A DNA stretch of 64,000 nt from Brevipalpus yothersi (Eukaryota > Arthropoda > Arachnida > Trombidiformes > Tenuipalpidae): positions 1-64,000 of the forward strand of contig QZCP01000025.1 in assembly GCA_003956705.1 (NCBI GenBank), given 5' to 3'. A program made the translations under genes and the position numbers. Shown one piece after another: positions 10,812 through 21,789 of this stretch; position 1 is the first letter of the stretch; each line of letters begins with the position of its first letter. The notes beneath the pieces are model-generated. The model was not told the origin of the DNA. It did no database searches and saw only the letters and a list, made by a program, of their open reading frames with translations.

Positions 10812-13259
10812 TTATGCCAGAGAATAGAGACCATCATTCAGAACGAGCTTTCCTTCACGAATTTGAGCAGCTAAAAAATTTTTCAGCTGCTGTATGGTGA
10901 GAGGAGTTTCATTAGAAGCTTGGAAAGCGAACATGTTCAACATGGAACGAATACGTTCCAAAGGCAAAGGATTAAGGTTCCGGAGAATATTTTCAATAAA
11001 TGACCAATACATTCGCATGCGACGTTCTCGTGGATCTTGATTTTGTGTTGGTGTTCCCACTGATTCGTTGAGATCTTCATCATAATCACTTTCATCATCG
11101 TTATCACTTGCATTCATCAGTGAATCGTTCCCCAAAGAATTTCGCTGAGTCTTGCCGAGATCATTCAATATGAATCGCTCACCAGACTCTCTGATAATAC
11201 CTTTACCGATCCAAAAGCCAATTTTTCGCTTTAGTAATGGAGTTGAAATGCATAAAGTTTGTGCGAGATCGGCAAGAGTCCAGACAGTTTTCTCCTGGAA
11301 TTGCCAAATAATGCTGGCATGAATAGGGGAGACACAAAATGTTTGATTCAACTCAGGTGAGCCAAAGTCAAGATCAATTTCCACTAGACCGATGTGAAAG
11401 AGCCAATTAAGAGTTCGACTACCTTTGATTGTTTCAAAGGCTTGCGTATACGTTGTAATCGCTTCTTTGGCCGGTGGAGGAAGATGAAGATTGTTTCCCT
11501 CTTCTGTTGTACTGAGTCCAAGTTTTTCGGGCCAAAATTGAGCAGATAATATGAGACACTTTGTTGGAAACTTTTTCCAATGAAATGCTTCGATTTCTCC
11601 AGCATTTATACGATTATCTATTCGCTTGGACACGGAAATATCTTGTATCATCACTTCACATGAATGCAAATCTGATTCGCCAAATCTAAGTGTCAACAGT
11701 TCTAGATTTCTTCGTTCATGCTCTACATTGCATTCAAAATTTTGTAATATTCTCTGGGCAAGCAAACGTCGATACTCTTCCACAAAAAGATCTTTTCGAT
11801 CATATATATTCACCAAGATACCAACTATATCTGATTGCCGGTTAGAGCGTGAAGAGCAACCAATATTATCGGCTTCCACAGGAGCTGGACTCCATTTTCG
11901 CCAATTTTTCAAAATATATTCGTCATCATTGAGAGGATTCACATCATCCGTAGGCGGTATATCTTTGGCCAATTCGGCAGCAAGCTCAGAACTTTCGTCC
12001 GTAAGTGCGGTTATGATACACTTAACTGTATCATCACGACCTTTGAGATATTTTTTGATGGAAACGCATACTTTTTCCAAAATAACTCCACTGTTATCAA
12101 GAATTTTGAGAGATTTGATTGTTTGAATGTAAGCTGTGAGAATGTCATTTGTTGGTACTGCTGGATAGAGAAGGCGATGGTCGAAAGCATTTTTGATTGA
12201 CTTTATGAGTTGACCTTTCAGATCATGACATTTTCCAAGACAATCTCTCAAATCGATCAGAGCTGGTTCTGCATCAGGATATTCGACGATGATATCGAAA
12301 AATTGGCTGATTCGAAGATTTGCGTAAACTTCATAGATGAGATGTTGAAGTCTTTCACTTGAAGCTTGAGCAAATAATTCAGAATCTTCACCAAAAACGA
12401 TTGTCCGCCACCGAGAAACACTATGATTAATCCATATTTCAAGTTTTTCCAGAAAAGATTCATCGAATGTTGATTTACACTTTTCATGAACATAATTTTC
12501 GATAAGATGATGCATTACAGACAAAACAGCATCAGTACTGATTTCTTTAAGCAAATTGAGATCTCGAAGATGTCGATTCATTTCCAAAAATAGCTTCTTG
12601 ATAAGGACACAGTTGCATGAGCCTGGAATTCGTGGATCCGAAACATCTAGATCACTGGTTGACGTAACAATTGAATCATCTTTATAATTTTCTATCCCTT
12701 GACATAGAGTACATGTTTCTTCCATCATTGAACTTCCAGCCTCTGAATCGTCTCTCATTGAAGAATCACGAGGTTGATCAAGATATTCGGCAACTTTGAA
12801 TCCCACTTTATATACAGTTAAAAAAAGGATATCAAATGGATGTGTTGATGGTGGACATAAAAGAAATGATTTGATGAGATCCTTCATTTTGTCTTGAAAC
12901 TCAGTCAAAGCTTCCGTTTGATCGAGAAACAAGCTCCGTACCAGCTGATTATCTAACCATAATTGTGATTCATAGTGGAGATATTTGAAGCCTTTGAACA
13001 CCAAAAGGCTAGTTTTGATCATATCAGCATCATTTTTGGGTGTCTCTCGAAAGTAGGACCAAAATTCTGGCAATATAACACGAATAAAATGTTTACGAAA
13101 TGTTTCAAAATACCATTCTTGATAAACACTGATCAAATCATTGCTTGCCAACACTTGAAGTGCATCCTTTATGCAACTTTCATCCTGATCTGATGATTGA
13201 CCAAACGAAGAAGGTGCTCTAATGAGAATTGTCCATGCATCATCAGGTGTTATGATCAT
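10812..13259 (-). CDS. ANAPC2: Anaphase-promoting complex subunit 2
   Basis: Single-exon gene of 815 aa, close to the roughly 820 aa of animal APC2. APC2 is the cullin-like scaffold of the APC/C. With APC11 it forms the catalytic module that ubiquitinates securin and cyclins in mitosis. The identification rests on the C-terminal third: a cullin-homology block containing LILSAQFWPEKL, then HASIIWQFQEKTVWTLADLA leading into a winged helix. The extreme C-terminus (about 735-815) is a WHB-type domain with QLKNFLAAQIREGKLVLNDG and a final YSLA. The N-terminal half is helical cullin-repeat-like sequence. It begins at the first ATG after upstream stops and is divergent from MAU2, 934 bp away. The lack of any intron is notable beside the 11-exon MAU2 gene. 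Subunit identity is firm, the exact start slightly less so. Confidence 0.95.
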   Translation of the reverse strand: MIITPDDAWTILIRAPSSFGQSSDQDESCIKDALQVLASNDLISVYQEWYFETFRKHFIRVILPEFWSYFRETPKNDADMIKTSLLVFKGFKYLHYESQLWLDNQLVRSLFLDQTEALTEFQDKMKDLIKSFLLCPPSTHPFDILFLTVYKVGFKVAEYLDQPRDSSMRDDSEAGSSMMEETCTLCQGIENYKDDSIVTSTSDLDVSDPRIPGSCNCVLIKKLFLEMNRHLRDLNLLKEISTDAVLSVMHHLIENYVHEKCKSTFDESFLEKLEIWINHSVSRWRTIVFGEDSELFAQASSERLQHLIYEVYANLRISQFFDIIVEYPDAEPALIDLRDCLGKCHDLKGQLIKSIKNAFDHRLLYPAVPTNDILTAYIQTIKSLKILDNSGVILEKVCVSIKKYLKGRDDTVKCIITALTDESSELAAELAKDIPPTDDVNPLNDDEYILKNWRKWSPAPVEADNIGCSSRSNRQSDIVGILVNIYDRKDLFVEEYRRLLAQRILQNFECNVEHERRNLELLTLRFGESDLHSCEVMIQDISVSKRIDNRINAGEIEAFHWKKFPTKCLILSAQFWPEKLGLSTTEEGNNLHLPPPAKEAITTYTQAFETIKGSRTLNWLFHIGLVEIDLDFGSPELNQTFCVSPIHASIIWQFQEKTVWTLADLAQTLCISTPLLKRKIGFWIGKGIIRESGERFILNDLGKTQRNSLGNDSLMNASDNDDESDYDEDLNESVGTPTQNQDPRERRMRMYWSFIENILRNLNPLPLERIRSMLNMFAFQASNETPLTIQQLKNFLAAQIREGKLVLNDGLYSLA

Positions 13260-14193
13260 TTCTTAGAGATAAAGTATAAAAGATAACCACAGACAATCTC
13301 AAGAATACAGAATTGATCCTGTAAATGGTAATGAAGATGCACAAAAAAAGAGAAGAAGTACAAATTAAACTGTTGATCAACATATCGAAAAACTAATTTC
13401 ATTCAACTTACTCTGAATCAATCTCGAATCGACAAACAACTTGTGGACACTATTCGAAATCAATCAGCTAATTATACACAATTACAATCATTATTTTACA
13501 TCAGTACCAATTTTCACATACACATCCACATCAACCGGCCAAAAATGATGCTCTTGGTTCACACTTTGCGCCTTGCAACATGAACACAATGTCAACATCC
13601 AATGAAAATGTTAACATTGCTTTTAAAAAAGGTAACAAAAATTGGATAGACTTTGATGATCATCACAATCAACCAAAATATCATCAGATCAATTGATTTT
13701 CACTTTTCATTTCATTTGTTTTTCCAAAAATATTTAAATTATAAATTAGTATACTCAAATCAATCTTGTCATCTTAATCCCGGCGCAAATTGTTCCTCTT
13801 GATGGCTATTGTAATTAATTGTGTGTGATGGTCAATTGATTGAATAATTAGTAATAAAAATTTTCATGATCATCATTTCTGATTGATGTGCATATGTGTG
13901 TGTGTGAATTGATGTTCCCAGCATTCAATTGATTGATCAACTACTGTTGAATGAGAAGCTCTTCTTGTAACTGTGTAGACATCAACCAACAATCCAAAAT
14001 ACGCTAATGAATCTCACTTAGTTTATGTGTTTTCGGAAGGAAAAATTTTTTGGCCTCAATTGTCATCGTTCTCATTTTTGTATGGTCAATATCATCACCA
14101 CTATTGTCTTCTTTATACAAAATTTTATTGTTGTTATGTAGTTCCGTTCACATTGGCCCCTCATTGATTTGATTTACCATCATCGTCATCATC
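13260..14193. promoter_or_regulatory. Divergent intergenic region, ANAPC2/MAU2
   Basis: 934 bp separates the two start codons, which face away from each other. It is AT-rich, with no ORF or repeat of note and a short TG run near 13890. Promoters of both genes must lie here unless untranslated exons exist elsewhere. No specific factor site is recognised. Confidence 0.5.
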
Positions 14194-16736
14194 ATGTCCA
14201 ATCTAATCACTGTGGACAATTGTTATGTCACTCTATTGTCATTAGCTGAAGGCTTTCGATCAGCTTCTCCACCCGATATAAGAAGTTCAGTCCAATGTTT
14301 ACAAGCAGTTCTCAATTTACCTCTTGATCAGTATACATTCGCCAAAACTCATCTACAATTAGGTGATCTAATAATGCGATTCACTACCAACACTGATGTT
14401 GCCTGTAAACATCTTGAAGATGCTGTAAGTACTGTTGAAAATTTATTGATATTATCAAGCTTTATACCCGATCGTGATTGTGAACTAAATTGAACTCTTT
14501 TTATCTCTTTTTTTTCTCACATTGGCAGTGGCAATTAGCTCATAATGTACCTGGAGCTGATGACATTCGTCTGGAGGCAATAGCAATGTTAGCGGCAACC
14601 TATGAGAGAGCAAATAATCTGAAACGTACAAGAGAATTGTTAACCAAGGGTCTGGAAAGTTCTTCCAATCGTGTATGGTGGCATTGTAAATTTCTTTTTC
14701 ATTTGGCTCAAATTGAAGCCTTTGAACATAATTATGCAGCAGCTGCTGATATTTTGAGTGCTGGTGCAGAATTTGCTCAAATGTCCGGTGCTTCATACTC
14801 ACGAATACTCTTTCTGTTGAGCAAAGGAATGATTTTAATGATCAACCAACGATTGAATGATGCTCTACCAGTTCTCAGCTTAGCACAACAGTATGTTGAA
14901 GCTTGGCAAGGAAATGCAGCCCAAAAAGAAAGTTTAACACTTTTCTACCTAATTCTTCAAGTTTGTTTCAACTTAAATGGCGGAAAGGTGAGTTTAGTTG
15001 GTGATATTATCATTCAACGGTATTCTCAGGATCTAAAATTTTTTTCCTCTCTTCCTATTTTTTCCTAAATACTAGGCCAAAAGTGCTAAGCAATCACTGA
15101 AATATCTTCAACAAGTGATGCAAAATTCCAATTATGAATCAGCAGCTAACGAAGTTTACTCACCTAATGGCGATGGAGGTTTCCATTGGATGTCCAAGGA
15201 GCATATATGTATACTTGTTTTTCTGGTCAGTATTCAACAAATTTAGAAAAATTTTCTCAGCTGACTGTGAAAAATTTTCCAGGTCAATGTTTTACACTCA
15301 ATGCAAGCAGGCTATATGGAGCGAGCCCAAAAATATACGGAAAAAGCTCTCATGCAAATCGATAAACTCAAAAGTATGTCGCTCTGTTTGCTTGTTAATC
15401 TCTCCTTTTGATGTAACTAATTTCAATCCACATAGATCATGAAGATCACCCTCTTCTCAATACCTTTCAATTGATTATTTTGGAACATATATCAATGTGT
15501 CGCTTGGTGATGGGCAATAGAAGTATGGCCATGAAAGAAGTAAGTGTCCATCGTTCAGCTTACAACTGATAAGCCGTATGCTAATAACTTGTTCATGTTC
15601 AGATTGTTCAAGCAGTTCACGCTATGGAAAGAGATTATCGACTTCGTCCAAGACATGTACCAGTCTTACGGTCACTCTTAGGTCTCTATTGTATGTCCAT
15701 GAACAACGATGCTATGGCTGAATTTCACTTAACTGCTGTACTGAGGGTAAGAGCTCCGTGTTGAAAGTTTACTCAATCATTAAACCTATTTTATGATTTC
15801 TCTCTTCTCTAGTCTCCTACAGCAGCTTCAGAGCTAAAAATACTTGCCTCTTTGAATCTTTCTATTGTGTATCTTCGACTTCACCGGTTCGCAGAAATGA
15901 ATGATTTATTGAGCAAATTGAATCCGGACACTATCCAGTCAGGGTGAGAAATGTGATTTCAACCTAAAACACTTATAAGTCTAATGTCTCCTCTTCTTTT
16001 CCAGATCTCAAGCTGTGAAAGCAGCTTGTTCATACGTTCATGGACTTAACGCTTTCTTTCATAATCGTATTAATGAAGCAAAGTTAGTGTCGGAAATATT
16101 TTTTGTCTTTTTATGTCTCAGTTGATCAGAGGATTCTAATCTAATTGTCTTGATATTTTTGTTTCAGACGTTTCTTGAGAAATACTCTTCAACTTGCTAA
16201 TACTGAGGAATTGAATCGATTAACTTCCTGCTCTCTGGTTCTCCTTGGTCATATCTTTTATTCATTGGGAAATAGTAAAGAAAGTATGAATATGGTCACT
16301 CCAGCAATGGAGTTGGCTACGAAAATTCCCGATATTCATGTGCAAGTTTGGGCGACTGCCCTTCTAAAAGGTATGTGAAACTTTCTTATCTAACGAGGCT
16401 TTCCAGTTGATCAGTGAGGCTTCGACCTCTACTCCTTTTTACCTTTTGATTCTTAATCATTATACATATTTTCTTGAATTAATAAAATATCGCATTTCTC
16501 TCTCTCTCCCTCTCTTCCAGAACTCTACAAATTCTTCCAAAATCATGGAGAAGTTCATAAGTATGAACAAGCAAATGCACGATTTTCTCATCAAGTTGTC
16601 AACGATTGCCAGCAAGCTTACTACACCCAAGAGCATTCGTTTTATCTCAATGTAAGTATTTTACATCAAACTATCGGATGTGAAACTCATTTTCAATTTT
16701 AAATTTTTTTTTCTACAGTGGAATGAAGAAGCATGA
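14194..16736 (+). CDS. MAU2: MAU2 sister chromatid cohesion factor (cohesin loader subunit)
   Basis: MAU2 (SCC4) pairs with NIPBL/SCC2 to load cohesin on chromatin. I join 11 exons: 14194-14424, 14529-14987, 15076-15225, 15283-15373, 15436-15539, 15603-15746, 15813-15943, 16005-16082, 16168-16370, 16521-16651 and 16719-16736. All introns are GT-AG and the frame is continuous for 579 aa (vertebrate MAU2 is about 610). Diagnostic blocks are [15 protein letters not shown] followed by [25 protein letters not shown] (exons 3-4), [30 protein letters not shown] and [14 protein letters not shown] (exon 9). The protein is helical TPR-like throughout. The last exon adds only five residues after Leu-Asn, so the C-terminus is shorter than in vertebrates. 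An alternative acceptor at 16960 would give a different 11-residue tail. The 3' half has a broken copy at 21070-21735. Confidence 0.93.
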
Positions 16737-17991
16737 ACTCACATCTCTCGTTAGACAAATTCATCTTTCTCTTCAAAAATCAATCAATCAGCCATAATTC
16801 AATCATAAAAACATGATTTATTTATATATACAGTGTATTCCCCACACACAGTATTCCCTGCACTTTATAGCGGAAAACTCATCAGACTTATGTATTTATT
16901 TGTAAATACTCTCTCTCTCCCCAACGAATGACGTCTCTCTTTTTTCCACCCCCATCACAGCTGCAATGGTCAACGTTGTATAGCTCTGATGAATGAAGCT
17001 CAGCATCTCCAAAGCAGATGTATATTTTTAATAAAACTATTTATTCTATGCAAATTGTCATCATCGAAACCTATAAATTAATTATCAATCATTCAATACA
17101 ATACCACATGCATAAATGATGTCTTTGCTTAACTCCACGTACATGTCGATGAGATGAGAGAATTCTCCTCATAATAAAGGTGGCATAAAATCAGTACCAA
17201 ATTGTGATGTGGAACCAGAGTCCGATCAAGATCGAAATCAAGAGCATTCACATGTACATGTAAATGAATGCTTGGAAAAGCTAGCGTTATCTGTAGAGAG
17301 TATACTCACTATAGATACCGCTGATCTGGTGAGAATTGAGAGCATCTCGAAGTTCGAGGATGAACATGGCTATGGTGATGATGGACATAATTATGGTCCT
17401 GGGTTGAAAGTTTTGAGTGCTGTATGAGAAAAAGGAGTGATGGCGAGGTCATGGTGTTAATGGAGGTGAATGAATATCAGAAATCGATGGATGGATAGTA
17501 ATTTTATGGCGCATGCATCGATTGGTGAGGACTGGCCTTTTCTTCTCGAGGTTCAATTGTGATCAATCGAAGTTGGCCCATTCCTTCAGGATTGGTATTT
17601 TTTCTCTTCGCCTTTCTGGGCAAGCTAAGTAACTCAATTTAACTTCAATCGATTCAATGGAGATGAAGGATTGGTTATTTCCCATCGAATTAATAGGTAC
17701 CTTTATTAGATTGGTGAATATTTTCATTTAGTACAGGTTAAGTACATTTTGTACATTTTGTTGATTTGAAAAGTCTATTCGATTATAAGTGAAATGTGTT
17801 CAAATGAGTTCAATTTTGAGGTGTGAATTGTCGTGATACTTCTAGGGAAACGAAAAAGTTGTGAAACTTGACAGCGATTAGTAGGATGCTCAATGAATGA
17901 GCTGGATGGTTCACCATTTCATGACAATGAGCTGGAAATGGGATTTTCTCTTCTTAAAATTAGTGAAGTCCTGTGAGATGGATTGCAAAAG
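16737..17991. other. MAU2 3' untranslated region and spacer
   Basis: Contains the MAU2 poly(A) signal and a 218-bp segment (16921-17138) repeated without mismatch at 21455-21672. The rest shows no supported gene. A 72-codon open frame at 17209-17427 lacks an ATG and conserved sequence. Confidence 0.6.
17030..17035 (+). other. Poly(A) signal for MAU2
   Basis: AATAAA about 295 nt after the MAU2 stop. The same hexamer is preserved in the duplicated block at 21564-21569. Confidence 0.6.
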
Positions 17992-19427
17992 ATGAGTTCT
18001 AAACGCTCAGATAGAGGAACCATAAGGGTCAATAAAGTTCGTAATGGGATGACAATCCATTATCCTCTAGCATTCATCAGTGGACAGGTGATAAGTGTGG
18101 ACAAAAATGATCAGATCAACTCGATCAATACAATTCGCGATGAGATTCTTTATAAATGGACTGTATTGGATGGAACTTTCAAATGTTTAGTGCCTCTTAA
18201 ACCTGGCCGCAATTCTGTAGCATTTGAAACCAAGAATTCATCACCATTGACTCTTGACATCAATCTGATATATCGTCCACACAAGGAGAATGAACGATTC
18301 ATTCGAATTTTATATGTGGTTTGTCGAGATCAATATGGAGGTATTTTCGAAAGAGGTTGCTTTCAATCTCCTCCAGACCAAGACAATTCCATGAAACTGG
18401 CTCAACAAAAAATATCACTAGCCATACTAATGCTTCAAACTTTCATGGGTGAAACAACGCCTTCACACTACTCTTTTCGAGCCGAAACAGGCCAAAATGG
18501 TATGCCAAAAGTGCATATTTTTACAATTGAAAAAAATCAAAATGAATTATGGTCTCTGAGTCAAAAAGATTTGTGGAATTTGGTTGCTGAAAATGTACTC
18601 TCATCCAAGCTGGCCAATCAGAACTGTAAGTTTTTGGCCTTTTGCTCATTCACTCGATATGTTTGTGATAGATTCGTTGACTCAGAGATCTCCTCTGATG
18701 AAATAGAAAAGATGACCAAAGGCTATGTTGCTCTGGGTGGAGGTGGATTGGCTCTTCTAAGCTCCGCATGTTTCTATTCCTGGCCAGCTACAATCGATCA
18801 GATCGAATCATGTTTCACCGACACAAGATCTATCGATCGTTCACTTCTAATGGATGATAGTGGAGGCAGGTAAATTGAATTTTATCTCTCTGTATCTCTA
18901 AAATATGTTAAAACCAACTTTTTCTCTTCAGTGGAACATTTGGTGACTGCTATTCAAACACTTTCGGTGCCCTAGCTCATGAGCTTGGACACATTTTCGA
19001 TCTTGGTCACAGCAAGTTCGGTATCATGTCATCATCGTATAGGGATATTGAAAAATTTTTCTTGACAACTAAAGATCCCGTTCTTGATGGAGGTATGAAA
19101 TGGTGGAGTAGATCAGCCTCTCTGTTACTGGCCAATCACAAGTGGTTCAATGAGCGCCGGGATTCCTTAGAAGATGCATTTCGATTGACAGACACGACTC
19201 TCAGATCACGATATGGTGTTGTGGTAATCGAGTATCGTGAATCATCTGGACTTGGAGTCCGATTCAAAGAATATTTTTTACCAGCCAAATGGGTCAAGCT
19301 TGAGATTCATCCAGATGATTGTTCTTTAATTGCTATGGATATAAAGGGGAACATTTTTCGGAGAGATGTAACTAACTCTGTTCCAAGCAAATACGCTCGA
19401 CCCCAACATGTAATACCTATGGCATGA
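17992..19427 (+). CDS. Putative zinc metallopeptidase, YIL108W/PF12044-like
   Basis: Two exons, 17992-18869 and 18932-19427, encode 457 aa. The start is the ATG at 17992, since no other in-frame ATG lies upstream. The splice rebuilds a Ser codon just before the active-site region. Residues 309-319 read HELGHIFDLGH, a metzincin-like zinc site with three His ligands (309, 313, 319) and catalytic Glu310. The usual Gly of HExxHxxGxxH is replaced by Asp316. A GIMS segment six residues later could be the Met-turn. This arrangement recalls the fungal/animal family of yeast YIL108W (Pfam Metallopep), of unknown substrate. The N-terminal about 110 residues look beta-rich. I see no signal peptide or membrane segment, so a cytoplasmic location is likely. 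A poly-Gly stretch (GGGG near residue 250) precedes the catalytic region. Family assignment is from the motif and overall order; function is inferred. Confidence 0.8.
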
Positions 19428-19636
19428 TATTTCTACAGCACATGAGATCATTCTGTATAATATGATGGTATCCATCATATGCTGAGCTTTGTAGAATGTA
19501 GAGTGTTTTATTGACTATCAATTTGAATTGGATAGAAAAAGCGAGTTGTTATAGTTACCATCATGGTTTTAGGTCAAGAATGATCGTAAGAGGAGGATAA
19601 AAAGATATGAATTAAGGTATAAAAAGGCAAAACGAA

Positions 19637-19709
19637 TGCCCCGTGTGAGGATCGAACTCACGACCTCCAGATTATGAGACTGACGCGCTACCTACTGCGC
19701 TAACGAGGC
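19637..19709 (-). tRNA. tRNA-Met (anticodon CAT), elongator type
   Basis: On the minus strand a 73-nt cloverleaf runs from GCCTCGTTAGCGCAGTAGG to GGGGCA. The 7-bp acceptor stem GCCTCGT pairs with ACGGGGC, with a G-T pair near its centre. The anticodon loop is CTCATAA, and the T arm carries GTTCGAT. Length and loop sequences match the metazoan elongator tRNA-Met, with no intron. A run of T on the minus strand about 15 nt downstream (in 19621-19625) can serve as the RNA polymerase III terminator; CCA is not encoded. It lies in the spacer between the convergent peptidase and DGCR6 genes. Confidence 0.96.
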
Positions 19710-20069
19710 AAGCAATAACAGAAAAGTTCTGTAAGAATCATTTCCTGGAATCTAGTATGAAACATTCATGAGAGATGTGAATCTCTTCATTTTCCTGACA
19801 ATAAATATAGTGAGAAAGAATGGACTAAAATAATGAGAGGAATACAGAGGAATATCTCATCTTGAAAGATAACTTGACCAAAGGATCACTTAGAAGCTAG
19901 ATAGCCTGAAAAGTAAGAAATGACAAATTTCAGTCGTATAAAGATTAAGATAATCTTATTAACCGCTATGGTCAAAGACTTACCTCTTTTTCAGTGAACA
20001 GTATTTGAGATTGTTAAGGAGCTCTTCGGAGATCAGATGAAGCTTATTCGCTGGACACCTCATTCGGGC

Positions 20070-20789
20070 TCAATCAATATCTTCTAATGCACTGAGATTA
20101 TTGATGAAACTTAATATATGCATCTGTAATTGAACCTCTTTCTGTTTGTTCGTTACAAGAAAACCGGGAACTCCAGCTCTTTCAAGGGTCACTTGCTGAT
20201 CAATAGTGACCTGATCAAGGTCCAAAATTATTTCCATATCTAATTTACGAAGTTCATCTTCGAATCTTTTTTCGAAAGCGTCCTCCAAAGCGGTAGCTTG
20301 CTGTACAGTTACCGTTCCAGAGGCAACTCCAATCTTATTTTCTTTAATTAATTTGGCTTTCTCACCTGAAAATTGAGATAAAATAGGAAAGTGAAAAATG
20401 AGAGCAAATGTTGGTTATACCTACTTTTGAGTGAATCAACTTTTTGCATGCGACTTTTGAAAAGTTGATTTTCCGTCATGTGTTGAATATTTTTGAGACC
20501 TTTAACAATTTCAAATATTGTATTATCAAGTAAGCAACTTGCCAAAGTTGATAACATTTCGTGTGGAATCCTCTGTTGATATTCCCTACAAACAGAACAT
20601 TAACACTCAATTATATTGATCAACAATATTCAGGCAAAAATAAACATACATGGGCAATTCGCTGGCCATTGTTTGAAGCTCATTCAAAAGACGATAGTGT
20701 TTCTGCTGCAAATCGAGTTTATTATCCTCCTCTGAGCTGTCCTCCGGTTTGACTGAACCATCGCTGGCTACAGAATAATGACCAAACAT
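20070..20789 (-). CDS. DGCR6: DGCR6 / gonadal (gdl) family protein
   Basis: Three exons on the minus strand (20789-20650, 20585-20425, 20365-20070) encode 198 aa, close to human DGCR6 (220 aa). The joined protein contains QKHYRLLNELQTMASELPMEY, then LASCLLDNTIFEIVKGLKNIQ, and at the C-terminus MEIILDLDQVTIDQQVTLERAG followed by VPGFLVTNKQKEVQLQM. These match the order of conserved blocks in DGCR6 and Drosophila gdl, including the Asp-Gln-Gln...Leu-Glu-Lys/Arg-Ala-Gly core. The two introns are 60-70 nt and GT-AG. The protein is mostly helical/coiled coil; no enzyme motif is visible and the family's molecular role is poorly defined. It converges on the peptidase gene with the tRNA in between. 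Confidence 0.92.
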
Positions 20790-21069
20790 GATCTGATTAA
20801 ACCGAATACGTCAATTAACAATCCGAAACCGAACACTTCTCACAGTCAAACTTTGAATTGATGACACCTTCGAGAAACCATAAACGAGAACACCTCTAAA
20901 ACCACCCCAATGATTCCAACAACCTCTCAGTATGCCAACAAAATCAGAATAAAATCATTATAATGCACAAATTTGAATTGAATTATGACAACAACAACAA
21001 AATTAAAAGCAATTTAAACTAACTGTACAACTTGTGTTTATGTTTACATACATGTACGCACGTGTTTAC
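20790..21069. other. Upstream region of DGCR6
   Basis: AT-rich sequence between the DGCR6 start and the MAU2-derived duplicate. No gene seen. The DGCR6 promoter should be here. Confidence 0.4.
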
Positions 21070-21735
21070 ACTCAAATTGAGTGACTCAATGCAAGCAGGC
21101 TGTATCATACATAGCCTGTATGGATAGAGGCCAAAAATATACGATAAGAGCTCTCATGCAAATAGATAAACTTAAAAGTATTTCACTATATTTTTGTTCG
21201 CTAATCTTTTCTTTTGATAAAATTAATTTTGATCTAAATTTTTGATCTAAATAGATCAAGGAGGGTGAGGGCAAGTTTGGGTATCGACTGCCCTGCTGAA
21301 AGGTATGTGAAACTTACTTATCTAGCGAACTTCGTTAAACGAAGCTTCCTAGTTGATCAGTGAAGCTTCGACTTCTACTCCTTTTTACTTTTTATTTTGA
21401 TTCATCATACATATTCTTTTGAATTAATAAAATATCACAATTCTCCCTCTCCCCCCAACGAATGACGTCTCTCTTTTTTCCACCCCCATCACAGCTGCAA
21501 TGGTCAACGTTGTATAGCTCTGATGAATGAAGCTCAGCATCTCCAAAGCAGATGTATATTTTTAATAAAACTATTTATTCTATGCAAATTGTCATCATCG
21601 AAACCTATAAATTAATTATCAATCATTCAATACAATACCACATGCATAAATGATGTCTTTGCTTAACTCCACCTACAAGTACGATGAGATGAGAGGATTC
21701 TTCTCATGATAACGGTGTCATAATCATCAGAAACT
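21070..21735 (+). pseudogene. Truncated, deleted copy of MAU2 3' half
   Basis: Starts within sequence matching MAU2 exon 4 (from about 15290), with an extra insertion and stop codons. It continues through intron 4 into the first bases of exon 5, then jumps to the end of exon 9 (GTTTGGG...ACTGCCC...CTGAAAGG), follows intron 9, and jumps at a CT tract into the MAU2 3' UTR. Exon 5 remainder, exons 6-8, most of exon 9 and exons 10-11 are absent. Similarity is moderate in the first 380 bp, but 21455-21672 is identical to 16921-17138 by eye. Similarity fades at about 21735, just before a GA tract. No open frame remains. It sits in the same orientation about 5 kb downstream of the parent. Confidence 0.9.
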
Positions 21736-21736
21736 T

Positions 21737-21740
<4 letters not shown>

Positions 21741-21789
<49 letters not shown>

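Noticed and set aside
17209..17427. 72-codon acidic frame downstream of MAU2
   Set aside because: No ATG start, no family resemblance and no splice signals at its edges.
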